From positions 62,001-126,000 of the forward strand of contig CAVUOA010000009.1 in assembly GCA_963742955.1 (NCBI GenBank): a stretch of 64,000 nucleotides of DNA, read 5' to 3'. The stretch comes from CAVUOA01 sp963742955 (GTDB taxonomy: Bacteria; Bacteroidota; Ignavibacteria; Tepidaquicellales; OLB5). This document shows, piece after piece, positions 1 through 10,266 of this stretch (within the stretch, counting starts at the first letter, position 1; each line of letters begins with the position of its first letter). The position numbers and the translations under genes are program-made. A model generated the notes under the pieces. It was not told the DNA's origin. It searched no databases and saw only the letters and a program-made list of their open reading frames with translations.

Positions 1-194
1 AGCAGGGGAGTGAATAAAAAGTGATTTCTCGGACTTACTACCGAGATGTCATAATGTTTTGAGTTTAATTTTCTTAAACAGCTGAATGCAGCAAACCCTG
101 AGCCTAATATTAATAAATTTTTTTTCATAATTTACCAAAATAACTAAATCAAAATAAAATGTAAAATTACATTTGCAGTGAAAAGGGGAGAAAA

Positions 195-614
195 ATGAAA
201 TCTTACAGGAAAGAACTCTGGTTTAATATTCCCGGAAGAAGGGAATATGTTAATATCACTCCGGAAATTGAACAATGTTTAAGAGAAAGCAGTATTAAAG
301 AAGGAATACTCCTTTGCAATGCAATGCACATTACCGCAAGTGTATTTATAAACGATGATGAGAGCGGGCTGCATAGCGATTTTGAAATGTGGCTTGAAGG
401 TCTTGCGCCGGAAAAACCCTACAGCAGGTACAGGCATAACGATACAGGTGAAGATAACGCAGATGCTCACCTAAAGAGAACTGTGATGGGAAGAGAAGTT
501 GTTATTGCCGTTTCAGAGGGAAAGCTCGATTTCGGTCCTTGGGAGCAGGTTTTTTATGGTGAGTTTGACGGTAACAGAAGAAAAAGAGTTCTTGTTAAAA
601 TTATAGGTGACTAA
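195..614 (+). CDS. YjbQ/UPF0047 family protein
   Basis: The 139-residue product matches the whole UPF0047 (YjbQ) fold. It has the conserved stretch around residues 75-90 (HNDTGEDNADAHLKR) and the GPWEQVFYGEFDG block near residues 113-125. Members form a small trimeric cytoplasmic protein. E. coli YjbQ has weak thiamine-phosphate synthase side activity, but its real role is unsettled. The start is supported by a purine-rich GGGGAG about 5 bases upstream. It is convergent with the kinase gene at 611-2278 and overlaps its end by 4 bases. The thiamine operon 21 kb away makes the possible thiamine link worth noting, but it is not evidence for it. Confidence 0.93.
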   Translation: MKSYRKELWFNIPGRREYVNITPEIEQCLRESSIKEGILLCNAMHITASVFINDDESGLHSDFEMWLEGLAPEKPYSRYRHNDTGEDNADAHLKRTVMGREVVIAVSEGKLDFGPWEQVFYGEFDGNRRKRVLVKIIGD

Positions 615-2278
615 GTTCTTTTTTTATAGTTTAACTCCTTAAATACAATCTTGAATTCAGTGCCAACTGTGTTTTTTATTTCTACTTTTCCGTCCATTTG
701 AGATGTTAGAAGCTGAACCAGTTTTAAGCCCAGTGTGTCACTGCTGGTAATATCAATACTTTTATCTATGCCTACTCCGTTGTCTTTTACGTCCAAAATT
801 AAATCGTTTTCTTCGAAGTTCATTTGCAGTTTAATAGAGCCGTCTTTGTTATTGGGGAAGGCATATTTTAGCGAGTTGGAAACCAGTTCGTTTATAATCA
901 GACCGCACGGAATTGCAGTATCGATATTTAGAAATACATCTTTTACATCAATTTCGAGTCTGATAGATGAAGGGTCTGCCCCGTAAGAGAGATAGAGATT
1001 CTGTGTAAGTGTTTTTATATAGTCAGCAAAGTCAACTTTCTCATAATCGGAGCTTGCGTACAGTTTATTGTGAATAATTGCCATTGCCTTGATGCGGTTT
1101 TCACTTTCTTTAAATATATGCTGAATGTTTTGGTCTCTGAAATGTGAAGCTTGCAGTCTCAAAAGGCTGGACATTATCTGGAGATTGTTTTTAACTCTAT
1201 GGTGTATTTCCTGAAGCAGAAGCTCTTTTTCCTGCAGAGATGCTGTTATTCTTTTCTCGGCTTCTTTCTTTTCATCCAGTTCCTGCTGCAAAGTCGCAAA
1301 GAGGTATGAGTTTTCGAGTGCAATTGCCGCCTGAGATGCAATTGTTGTCAAAAGTTCTATCTGAGATTCATCGAAAGCATTTTCATTGTTGTAATCCTGA
1401 AGAGTTATAACCCCTATAACTTTTTGTCCGAGCAAAATAGGCACTGAGAGCAAACTTTTTGATTTTTCGCCTAATTGCTCAATTTTCATCTCCGAGAACT
1501 TTTCTTCAATATCTGAATTGATAAGCAGCGGTCCTTTATTCTTAATCATATATTCGGTAAGACCGTTCCCAAAAGGTCTGTTTTCAAGTTTTATATGTTT
1601 ACCTTTTACCGTGAATATCGGGAACGATATTTCCTGGCTTTTTTCATCATACTGGGCTATGTACATATTGTTATTATCAAACAATCTGCCGGTCATTGTA
1701 AAAATCAAAGCAAGGATTTCTGAAGGTTCAGCCAGTTTGTTGATTGAATTTCCGATTCTGTTTAAGGTGGCAAGTTCGGTATTTTTCTTAAGCAGTTCTT
1801 CTTCAGCAAGTTTCTTTTCCGTAATATCTGTGATGAAACCTTCGGTTGCAATAAGGGCCCCTTTTTCAGAAAAAATCGCTCTTCCCTGTTCCCATACCCA
1901 TTTTAATTTACCCGCAGCAGTTGTAATTCTGTATGTAATCTGGTAAGGTTTCTTGTGCCTGATAGCTTCTTTTACAATATTGCTGAGGGCTTTTTGGTCA
2001 TCCGGATGCAATAACCAGCCGAAAGACATTGTACCGTCTTTCAGAAAATCCTTTGAATGGTATCCTGTCAGCTCATAAATTCCTTCACTGGCAAACTGGG
2101 TGTACCATTTTCCGTTTTCTTCGTGACATCTGTAAACATAACCAGGGAGGTTACTGATTAATGTACTTAGGAATCTCTGACTTTCCCTTAAAGATTCCTC
2201 GTTCATTAAATGGTCACTGCGCGGTTCCTTAGCAGTTCCGGTTATATGGCTGACTTTTGGCATTACGGATATTTTCAA
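611..2278 (-). CDS. PAS-GAF sensor histidine kinase (HisKA_2 type)
   Basis: A soluble 555-residue sensor kinase. A PAS domain spans roughly residues 35-160 and a GAF domain roughly 185-330. A short coiled linker leads to a HisKA_2 dimerisation/phosphoacceptor domain (EIHHRVKNNLQ, near residue 360) and an HATPase_c domain with the N box (NELVSNSLKYAF) and G1 box (DNGVGID). No transmembrane segment is visible, so it should sense a cytoplasmic signal. HisKA_2 kinases often phosphorylate stand-alone receiver or output proteins; no response regulator lies in the window. The start is TTG at 2278, with an ATG five codons later as an alternative. It is preceded by a terminator at 2346-2374, so it is probably transcribed on its own. 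Confidence 0.93.
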   Translation of the reverse strand: MKISVMPKVSHITGTAKEPRSDHLMNEESLRESQRFLSTLISNLPGYVYRCHEENGKWYTQFASEGIYELTGYHSKDFLKDGTMSFGWLLHPDDQKALSNIVKEAIRHKKPYQITYRITTAAGKLKWVWEQGRAIFSEKGALIATEGFITDITEKKLAEEELLKKNTELATLNRIGNSINKLAEPSEILALIFTMTGRLFDNNNMYIAQYDEKSQEISFPIFTVKGKHIKLENRPFGNGLTEYMIKNKGPLLINSDIEEKFSEMKIEQLGEKSKSLLSVPILLGQKVIGVITLQDYNNENAFDESQIELLTTIASQAAIALENSYLFATLQQELDEKKEAEKRITASLQEKELLLQEIHHRVKNNLQIMSSLLRLQASHFRDQNIQHIFKESENRIKAMAIIHNKLYASSDYEKVDFADYIKTLTQNLYLSYGADPSSIRLEIDVKDVFLNIDTAIPCGLIINELVSNSLKYAFPNNKDGSIKLQMNFEENDLILDVKDNGVGIDKSIDITSSDTLGLKLVQLLTSQMDGKVEIKNTVGTEFKIVFKELNYKKRT

Positions 2279-2345
2279 AATTGAATCGGTTGAAATTTAT
2301 CTATATTCTTATTTATTCCCCTTTTCTGCCTGTTGAATTTTACTA

Positions 2346-2374
2346 AAAAGGTCTCATAGTCCATGAGACCTTTT
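2346..2374 (-). terminator. Rho-independent terminator after the FN3/sorting-tail gene
   Basis: A perfect 12-base inverted repeat, AAAAGGTCTCAT (2346-2357) and ATGAGACCTTTT (2363-2374), has a 5-base loop. Read on the minus strand the hairpin ends in a T run, so it terminates the gene ending at 2406 and separates it from the kinase gene starting at 2278. Confidence 0.85.
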
Positions 2375-2405
2375 AAAATTTTTAAAATATTAACCGGAAG
2401 TTCTT

Positions 2406-3320
2406 TTATTTCTTGAGTACCATTTTTTTGGTATCAACATAATTGCCTGAGATAATTCTGTAGAAATATACTCCGCTGCTGAAGTTAGATGCGTCCCACA
2501 TAGTTATATAAGTTCCTGCGTTCTGGTATTTGTCTATAAGTGTTGCAGCTTCTTTCCCGGTTATATCGTATACTTTCAAGCTCACATTCCCGTTTTTAGG
2601 GATTGTATATTCAATTGTAGTAGTTGGATTGAACGGGTTAGGATAATTCTGGCTTAAAGCATATTCTTTCGGGCTTAAATCAATATTAGCCTCGGGGCTG
2701 TCACCGTTCATCAGGTTAATTATAGCATCAGCATTTGCAATGAGTGTTTGTCCTGTAGGATAATCAATGAAATTGGAAAATATCAATATGTAAACCCTTA
2801 AGTCAAATAAAAGAAGTTGGAGTTTGCTCTGGAAAATATGATTTAAATTATACTGTAAGAGAGCAGCATCCAATCTCTGGTCTAAAATATGAAGCTGACC
2901 CGGATTAGTGCCCGGTGAAAGTGCATTAACAACAACTTCTAATGCTGAAATTTCCTGTGAGGGAGTACCGGCAGTCCTGAACCTGAAGGGTGATGAGAAA
3001 TCACCAGCCACTCCACCAATTCTTGCTCTTACTCTCCAGTAATATTCAGTAAATCCTTCTAATACTCCGATAGGAACAGTGAAATTATTTGTAGTTATTA
3101 CATATGGCGTCGGATTAACCAGAGTCGAGAACGAAATATCTGTCGATATCTGAAGGTCATAAGAGGTAGCACCGGGTACACTTTCCCAGCTCAAAGTCAC
3201 CGGCAGATGTACAACAATATCAACATCCGGAGGTTCACTCAGTACAGGGGATGATATCTGTGCCTGTAAGCTGAATACCGAAATAAGCATTAAAATTACA
3301 ACATATGTAAGTCTTTTCAT
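2406..3320 (-). CDS. Secreted fibronectin-type-III-like protein with type IX sorting tail
   Basis: About 304 residues. A signal peptide (MKRLTYVVILMLISVFSLQAQ) precedes an FN3-like module (residues ~25-120, with LPVTLSWESVPGATSYDLQIS). A helical middle of unknown function (~125-210) follows. The C-terminal sorting tail begins at SQNYPNPFNPTTTIEY and ends YVDTKKMVLKK. Such proteins are exported by Sec and then carried across the outer membrane by the type IX system. The start is placed at ATG 3320 because AAGGAGGAAGCA precedes it directly and the signal peptide begins there; the nine upstream codons in frame lack a signal sequence. The specific substrate is unknown. Confidence 0.9.
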   Translation of the reverse strand: MKRLTYVVILMLISVFSLQAQISSPVLSEPPDVDIVVHLPVTLSWESVPGATSYDLQISTDISFSTLVNPTPYVITTNNFTVPIGVLEGFTEYYWRVRARIGGVAGDFSSPFRFRTAGTPSQEISALEVVVNALSPGTNPGQLHILDQRLDAALLQYNLNHIFQSKLQLLLFDLRVYILIFSNFIDYPTGQTLIANADAIINLMNGDSPEANIDLSPKEYALSQNYPNPFNPTTTIEYTIPKNGNVSLKVYDITGKEAATLIDKYQNAGTYITMWDASNFSSGVYFYRIISGNYVDTKKMVLKK

Positions 3321-3514
3321 TGCTTCCTCCTTTTTTTCGTCAACCAATTTAATTTATTTGTAAATAATGAAGTTGAGCTGCTCGTTTTTAAGTTATTTTT
3401 CTATGGTTAACGTTATGTAATATTATTAAAATGTTGTTTTTTGTCAATAGTGAAAAAAGCTATTTATAATTATCATGCATTTGCGTTAAAACAATGAATA
3501 TTTTAGCCATTCTT

Positions 3515-3793
3515 TTATTTGTCATTTGGAGGGACGTAACCTTCCGGCATATTTAAATCATCAGAAAAGAAGTATTCCTGCATTTTTTGCTCAAATACCT
3601 GGTCTGCCATCGGGCTCGTTAAATCCAGCCTGTATTCATTAATTACCATTTTAAAATATTCAACGAATTCATCCCATGCTTTTTGAGAGACATTTTCGAA
3701 CACTCTTTTGCCCAGTTCCGATGGCGTTGGCTGGGATTTCAAGCCCGGAAGCTCCTGCCCCAGCTTAATGCACTTTACCATTCGTTCACTCAT
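3515..3793 (-). CDS. yggX: YggX-type oxidative damage protection protein
   Basis: A 92-residue protein matching the PF04362 iron-traffic family along most of its length. It has MVKCIKLGQE near the start, then GKRVFENVSQKAWDEFVEY, INEYRLDL and the C-terminal MQEYFF. In Enterobacteria YggX protects Fe-S clusters and is tied to MutY. The single Cys near the N-terminus (VKC) is kept. The start at 3793 has AGAAGG 7 bases upstream; an internal Met at codon 5 is the family's usual start. It is divergent from the M61 gene. The family is mostly proteobacterial, so transfer is possible but not shown. Confidence 0.88.
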   Translation of the reverse strand: MSERMVKCIKLGQELPGLKSQPTPSELGKRVFENVSQKAWDEFVEYFKMVINEYRLDLTSPMADQVFEQKMQEYFFSDDLNMPEGYVPPNDK

Positions 3794-3930
3794 TTAAATT
3801 CCTTCTGTTATTTTAGTAAATATCGTAATAATTTTAAAAAAATGTTAATACTAAAATTAATAGTTATTAATAAAATATTTATTTCGCAATCTTTGTAATT
3901 AAAGGGAATTGTACTTAATAAATTCAAGAA

Positions 3931-5689
3931 ATGGAAATGGAAAAAGCTGATGTGAAGATTGAATATTCGCTCAGCATGCCGGAGCCTTCTTCTCATTATT
4001 TTGAAATCAAAATAAATATTTCCGGATTACAGGATGAATATTTAGATTTGATACTGCCGGTCTGGCGTCCCGGAAGATATTTTGTGTTTGATTTTGCTTC
4101 GGGAGTGCAGGAATTTAATGCCGAAGGCGGAAAAAAGAATTTGCTTGAGTGGAAGAAGAAAGATAAATGCACATGGATAGTTAATACCGCAGGAGAGAAA
4201 TCAGTTACAGTAAGCTACAAATTGTACGCGAATGAATTTGATTTAAGAACGCGCGGGCTTGACGAACAGCATGCTTTTATAAACCCAACAGCCATTATGA
4301 TGTATTCAGAAAAGTACAGAAGTAATCCGGTTAAATTGATTGTCATTCCTCACGGTGACTGGCATGTAACAACAGGACTCTCAAATTTCGGGAATGATAA
4401 ATTTGCTTTCACATCTTCTGGTTATGACTATCTTGCCGATTGCCCTCTCGAAATCGGAAATCAAAAAGATTATTCATTCGATGTTGAAGGTAAAGAACAC
4501 GTTATATGCTTCTTCGGTGAAGCTGATTATGATATCGAAAAACTAAAAAAAGATTTTACAATAATAATAAAAAAGAATTATGAATTTTGGGGCAGTGTTC
4601 CTTATTCAAGATACGTGTTTATCGTCCATTGTACACCAAAGAGCGGCGGAGGAACCGAGCACATTAATTCAACCGTGGTTGGAGTAAGACCGGATGCATT
4701 CGGTAAAGAAGAATCATATAAAAATTTTCTCAGGTTGATATCGCATGAATTTTTCCACACGTGGAACGTTAAACAGCTTAGACCGAAGGGCATTACTCCA
4801 TATGATTTCACAAAAGAAAATTATCTCGAGGAGATTATGGATTGCCGAAGGCGGTACTTCATATTATGACAGCTTTATGCTTTGCAGAACTGGCCAGATA
4901 GCATCGATGATATCTTATATGGAAATTACAAAGTCAGTTGAAGAAGACAGAAGACGCCCCGGGAATTTAATTCAGTCACTGGCAGAATCAAGCTTCGATG
5001 CATGGGTAAAATTCTGGAAAGGCACTCCGCAAAGCTATGATTCCGAAACAGATTATTACAAAAAAGGAGCAGATGTATCGATGATGCTTGACCTTGCTAT
5101 CAGGCAAAGTTCCGGAAATAAACATTCTCTTGATGATGTTTATAAAAAAATGTTTGAAATGTTCCCGCTTGGCAAAGGCTATACAAATAAAGATTTCAGG
5201 AAAATATGTAAAAAGTATGCAGGTGAAAAAATGCATGATTTCTTTTCTGATTATGTTTACGGAACAAAACCTATCGAATGGGAGAAGTATTTATCTTATG
5301 CAGGGTTAGAGCTTAAGGCTGATAAAGATTCAAGTGTTCCGGTTATTGGTATTGTGCTGAATAATTCTGCCGGAAATGCTTTAATAAGCCAGATTCTTCC
5401 CGGCTCATCCGCCGATAAAGCAGGGCTTAAAGCCGGTGATGAAATTATTGCAATTGATGGTATCAAGGCGGATTATTCAGTGGTTGAAAAGAAGCTAAAG
5501 GAAATGAAAGAAGGTGAAAAAGTCAAGCTTGCCGTTTTTAAAAATAATGAACTTAAAAATTTTAACATTAAGCTTGAAGACAGTAAAGTACCTAAGTATA
5601 GGCTTGAAAAATCAGCTAATCCAACTCCATTGCAGAAATCCGTTTATGAGGGCTGGCTTGGTGTAAAATGGGAAAACGGAACAAAATAA
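3931..5689 (+). CDS. M61 family metallopeptidase with PDZ domain (frameshifted)
   Basis: The joined product is about 585 residues, the usual length of M61 (glycyl aminopeptidase-like) enzymes. The N-terminal β-domain is followed by the zinc motif HEFFHTWNVKQLRP (near residue 272) and the third-ligand segment WIAEGGTSYYD. A C-terminal PDZ domain (~residues 465-550) contains LPGSSADKAGLKAGDEIIAIDG. The frame breaks at about 4834-4838: one extra base separates LEE from WIAEGG, and the second half continues in the +1 frame to 5689. No signal peptide is visible, suggesting a cytoplasmic peptidase. No Shine-Dalgarno is seen. The break is likely a sequence error, because both halves are conserved. 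Confidence 0.9.
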
Positions 5690-5724
5690 AATTTTGCGAG
5701 TAAAAAAGGTGTAAATTTAAAAAT

Positions 5725-6445
5725 ATGAAAACAAATAGATTATTAGTTATTCTCTCATTTTTAGCAGTTTTTGCAGGCACATTAAAATCTCAGGATGCAA
5801 ACGGTTCTAATCTTAACCTTTCGCTCTTCGACGGCACGAATTTTTCGTATTCAATCGATGATGCGCAGTCATCCCCATTTGCAGATGAATTTGATATTAC
5901 AGGGATTTCCGGAGGCAGGCATTACCTTAAAGTTATGGCAGAAACCAACCGAATGAAGAAAACGCCCGATATACTGTTTTGCCGATTATGTGGATATCCC
6001 CGCGGGTTACAGCCTGTTTGCTGTCATTGACGAATACGGAAAGTTTTATATTTATAAAAAAATCGAATCGCTTGAATATCACAAACATAAAACGTGGATT
6101 CCTGATGAAACCCATAAAGATAAAGACAGGGATAAAGATAAAGATGCATGCAAAAACAAAGTAATGAAGGATGCGGATTTTGCTAACCTGAAAACCGATG
6201 TTGCATCGAAATCGTTTGAACAGACCAAGCTTGATATGATTAAACAGGCTGTTGATAATAATTACCTGACAAGCCAGCAGCTAAAAGAGCTGCTTACGCT
6301 GTTCAGCTTTGAAGACAGCAAGGTTAATGCTGCAGAATATGCTTATGATAAGATTTGCGATAAACAGAATTTCAGCACGATATATGACGTGTTTTCATTT
6401 GAGTCAAGCATATCAAGTATTATCGAGTACATAAAGGGTAAATAG
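5725..6445 (+). CDS. DUF4476 domain protein, exported (frameshifted)
   Basis: The joined product is about 240 residues: a signal peptide (MKTNRLLVILSFLAVFAGTLKSQ), a β-rich PEGA-like part (~40-115) and a low-complexity KDKDRDKDKDACK linker. A C-terminal DUF4476 domain follows (ADFANLKTDVASKSFEQTKL ... YAYDKICDKQNF). DUF4476 is common in Bacteroidota and has no known function. The frame moves by +1 near 5979, where ILF passes to FADYVDIPAGYS. It sits 35 bases behind the M61 gene and may be co-transcribed. Confidence 0.8.
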
Positions 6446-6930
6446 TAAATATATCCCAAAATGGGAGCCGGTGAATCCGGTATTTTAGTTGATTTCACCG
6501 TTAATCCTGACATTAGCGACATATGACCGATATATATTAGGGGGTACCCATAGGTAACTAAGTTACCCCTCATATCAATTTCCTCCGTAAAAACAGTAAG
6601 TTATCGATAGGTAACTTAAGGTAACTTAAAATCGCATTTTTGTTTCAAACTATTGTTATTAAATAATTTGAATATCAGCTTCTCTTTTTTCATTTTACGG
6701 CGACCAAATATGACAAAGAACAACCACAGATAAAAACAGTTCCCCTACACCGGAGGGGTGTCCCGATGTTCATCGGGACGAGGTGGGTATAAACCCTCAA
6801 TTACAAATATAACTGATTATTTCAGGGAAGTCAAGGGGCATATTCTTATATATGAGGAAAATGCCTAAACCGCAGATTTACGAAGATTTTTATGCAGCGT
6901 CGGGAATATTCCCGACGCCACGTTGAAAAA
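6446..6930. other. Convergent intergenic region rich in palindromes and repeats
   Basis: There is no credible gene. It holds GGGTACCC (6542-6549), the palindrome GGTAACT-A-AGTTACC (6553-6567) and a tandem 10-mer GGTAACTTAA twice (6610-6629). It also holds an inverted repeat GTCCCGATG/CATCGGGAC (about 6761-6780) and one copy of a 31-base element (6805-6835). The 22-base palindrome GCGTCGGGAA-TATTCCCGACGC (about 6897-6918) lies just past the end of the minus-strand gene. The last may act as a bidirectional transcription end, but it has no T run. Confidence 0.6.
6805..6835 (-). repeat. 31-base dispersed repeat, copy 1
   Basis: The reverse complement of this 31-base stretch (starting CTTGACTTCCCTGAAATAAT) is identical to 38801-38831. 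Both copies lie in intergenic DNA beside genes for type IX-secreted proteins. No coding potential. Confidence 0.8.
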
Positions 6931-8391
6931 TTATTTTATTAAAACCATCTTTTTAGTAACAAAATATTCAGGCGTAGCAAGCTTATAAAAATACACACCT
7001 GATGAATATTTTGAGCCATCCCATTCTACCTCGTAGGTTCCTGGTTTTAATGTCTGCTTCACAAGAACATCGATTTCACTTCCTATTACGTCATATATGA
7101 TTAATTTTACATCACTAAATTCTGATATTTGAAATTTAATTTTAGTCAATGGATTAAAAGGATTCGGAAAATTCTGATAAAGTTTAAAATTTAACGGAAC
7201 TTTACTTTCAATTTTCTTAACCCCTATAAAATTTGGAGGGAAATTCAACATACTGTCGGTTCTGATAATGTAAATATCACGTAGTGATTGAAGCACATTT
7301 AGATCAGAATTTCCCACCAATAAATAGTCATTCTCACCTATCACATAACATCTGTTGAAATATGTATAATCGGCTCCCGCAAACACTTTTGAATTCAAAA
7401 CATTGCCAAGTGAATCAACGATAATTATTTTCGCATTAAGAGAATCTGGTGAAATTCCTGTGTCCGAAATAGGATACGTTATAATGTATCTATTGGGATT
7501 GATAACTTCCAAATCTCTAATCCAGTAGATTGTTTTTGATGAATCTTCAGCAAATACTTTAGTAAAAAGAGTATTCCCGGAAGTATCTGTTCTAATCAAA
7601 CAAGTTCTTCCTCTAGTTCTGATACCGATAGTGTTATCATATACCACTCCTGTTAATAAGTATCCTTCCGATATTTTTTTAATTGTCATCATATTAATGT
7701 AAAAACCAAATAATCTATATTTCTTTTGCCATACAAGTTCTCCGGAGTCATCAACTCTATTTACAATTCCATATCCGGTATCATAAAAAGAATTAAAAAG
7801 GTAACCCGCAGCTGCATAACCTGTATTATGTGACTCGCAAAATGAAAAAAATGAACTGCGATATCCTGCTGTAAACTTTTTTAACCAAATTAAATTTCCG
7901 GTTGAATCCACATTAATTATGGCTGCATCAGTATAATACGTAGCACCAGCGGCTACAAAACTATTTTGACAAGTATTGATTATTTTATAAAAATCACCTT
8001 GCCCTTAAGGATATTGACCGTAGAATTTTTTCCAAACGATATTTCCGTATGTATCTACTTTTAAAGTGTATTGAGGATCTCCAGCAATCACACATCCTCC
8101 ATCAAGAGTTGGCGTTATTGAGAATGCATCTAAGCTATCTGTTAAAAGTGTCCAAATAGTATCTCCATAAGGATTAAGTTTTAATATTCTGCTTTTATTA
8201 ACATTCCCAATTGGAATAGATGTAACAATAAAATAATCTTGGTTAGCAGCCTGGCACACATCATATCCAAATTCATCTCTTCCGGGAATCGGTTGTAGAT
8301 AAACTCTCTGCCATGTAATCGACGGCTGGGCATAACAATTAACAACAAACAACAAACAATTAAAAATAAACATGTAAAATATTTTTTTCAT
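6931..8391 (-). CDS. Secreted protein with type IX sorting tail (in-frame TAA at 8005-8007)
   Basis: A signal peptide (MKKIFYMFIFNCLLFVVNCYAQ) begins at 8391. A repetitive β-propeller-like body follows, built of units such as KLNPYGDTIW, KVDTYGNIVW and VDSTGNLIWLKK (WD/PQQ-like ~45-residue repeats). The sorting tail is at the end (YQNFPNPFNPLTKIKF ... YFVTKKMVLIK). A TAA codon interrupts the frame after residue 128 (FYGQYP-stop-GQGDFYK), and reading continues in the same frame on both sides. This is either a substitution or sequencing error, a nonsense mutation, or readthrough. The shared leader element lies 72 bases upstream. Confidence 0.8.
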
Positions 8392-8462
8392 ATCTGGTTT
8401 AAATAGCTTAATAAAAACCGTGATACAGATAAATAATGAAGTTTAACGGTGATAATTGCATT

Positions 8463-8570
8463 ATATTTACGGCGGGTGGTTATCGCGGCGCCTTCCGTGT
8501 GATGTTTTCATTTGCATATCCTTTCTTTAAATAGAAATTTTAAAAATTCTATTTTTCAGTCATCAAAAAT
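8463..8570 (-). repeat. Conserved leader element, copy 1 (possible 16-residue leader ORF)
   Basis: This ~107-base stretch is about 85-90% identical to 10267-10372. Both copies lie 60-75 bases upstream of a minus-strand secreted-protein gene. On the minus strand it holds an A/T hairpin (AGAATTTTTAAAATTTCT), then AGAAAGG two bases before an ATG (8517). A small frame MQMKTSHGRRRDNHPP ends at TAA 8467-8469. It could be a leader peptide or a structured 5' UTR. Confidence 0.55.
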
Positions 8571-8807
8571 GTTGTTGGTGAGAACACCAACAACTGGGTT
8601 AAAATTTCTGATTTCCCAAGGGTATTGTATAGGTTGTGCAAAAGAGTTAAAATAAACAGTAAAAACCAGAAAAATTAATTTTAATATTTTTAATTTTCGA
8701 TTTTTCATTTTTAAAACTTAGTTAAACGAACTTTTAAAAAATAAATTAATTAAATAAACTGTATCATCGTTTCTTTGAAATACTTAACGAGTCAAGTTGC
8801 TTTTTCA

Positions 8808-10204
8808 TTATTTAACAAGTATAAACTTTTTTGTAATCTGTTTATCTTCGTATATCATTGAATAAAAGTATATACCGCTGGTTAAATTCAGAGCATTATA
8901 TCGAATCTCTTGATACCCCGCATTAACATATCTATCAAGAACTGATACAATTTCTTTACCTAAAATGTTGTATATATTTATCTGGACGTGGCTCAAATAA
9001 GGCACTTCAAAACCAATAACTGTTTCAGAATTGAAAGGATTGGGATAATTCTGTAATAATTTGAACTTTGTTGGTAATTTTTAATTATGATTTATAATTC
9101 CGTTGGGTTCATGTATTGTAGCTGACCAGATTTGTCCCGGATAAGCACCACACCAAACTTTAAGTTTTTGAAATGAACATAAACTCCAAAATTCCGCATT
9201 TGCTGTGTTATCAACAACCCAATTGTTACCGCCATTACTTGTGAATAGTATGATACCAACAAGTGAAGCAGCCGATCCGCTATCAGAGGATATGAATTCA
9301 ACATCATTAATTTGTGGATATTCGTACTGTGTAACAGGATTATTCTGGAAAAACCAATTTAAGCCGCCATTAGTAGTTTTATATATATTTTTTTTATCCA
9401 AATTACCTGCTCCTATCCAGCCGGTACTGTCATTTGCAAACACGATACTTGATAACCAATTGGCTCCATTTTGTGTTGGTGGTATACTTGAGTAGAAGTT
9501 TATGAAATTTAATCCGCTATTTGTTGTTTTTATCAAGATGTTTGAACCACATGCCCACCCAGTATTTGAATTTAGCCAGTACTGGTTAAGCAGTTCCGTA
9601 TCATACGTTGTTGAAACAAATACTTCATCCCAATTTACACCGCTACTCGTAGTTTTTAATACATATCCAATTCCTATATTTTTCTCGCCAACTATAAACC
9701 CGGTGTTTTCATTAAAAAAATGCACCTTTCTAAAAACAGCAGGAAATTCATAATCTTGTACAATCCAGTTAACTCCTCCATTAATCGTTTTTTCTTATTG
9801 TTCCCCCGATTCCAACAACCCAACCGGTATTCCTGTTTATAAAATCTACACCTCCCATATAATTTGAAGTATCCAAATGAAGATGTATCCCAGCTAATTC
9901 CACCATCAGTAGTTCTTGCAACGCCGTTCCCAGTATAAGTAGCCCAACCGTACATTAAATCAACAAAAGATATATCGGTAAAAGTATAAGGAAAAGGGAA
10001 CTGGTAATACTGCCAGTTAAAAATGCTATCTATTGTAAATGGTGGTCTATTATCTAATTTTATTGAAGAGTTACCCAGCATCATAACATTATATTCAGGG
10101 TTATAATCAATCGTATTTCCGTTCCATTTCGCTAAATACTGGCTGTAGCAACTGACTGTAACTGACAAACAGATAAAAATAAATATGTAGATTATTTTTT
10201 TCAT
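8808..10204 (-). CDS. YCF48-like secreted protein with type IX sorting tail (frameshifts and in-frame TAA)
   Basis: The joined product is ~464 codons. It has a signal peptide (MKKIIYIFIFICLSVTVSCYSQ) and photosystem-assembly/YCF48-like β-propeller repeats (GVARTTDGGISWD, TGWVVGIGG, YKTTNGGLNWF, GWACGSN). The sorting tail is LLQNYPNPFNSETVIGF ... KKFILVK. There are net +1 breaks near 9868 and 9790, and the sense continues across both. In the last frame a TAA at 9081-9083 falls exactly between the propeller (...GIINHN) and the tail (KLPTKFKLLQNYPNPFN). Such propellers are usually adhesion or scaffold modules; the partner is unknown. Confidence 0.78.
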
Positions 10205-10266
10205 TGTGGTTTATATTATTATTTAGTCCAACTTAGAGTAATCAAGTAAACTAAAATAACAAAAAT

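Noticed and set aside
1518..1946. 142-residue plus-strand frame
   Set aside because: It is antisense to the GAF domain of the histidine kinase; hydrophobic only by complement of that sequence.
8005..9083. Alternative genetic code with TAA as sense
   Set aside because: TAA properly ends many intact genes here (for example those ending at 32602, 38708-38714 region and 41996), so it is a stop codon in this organism.
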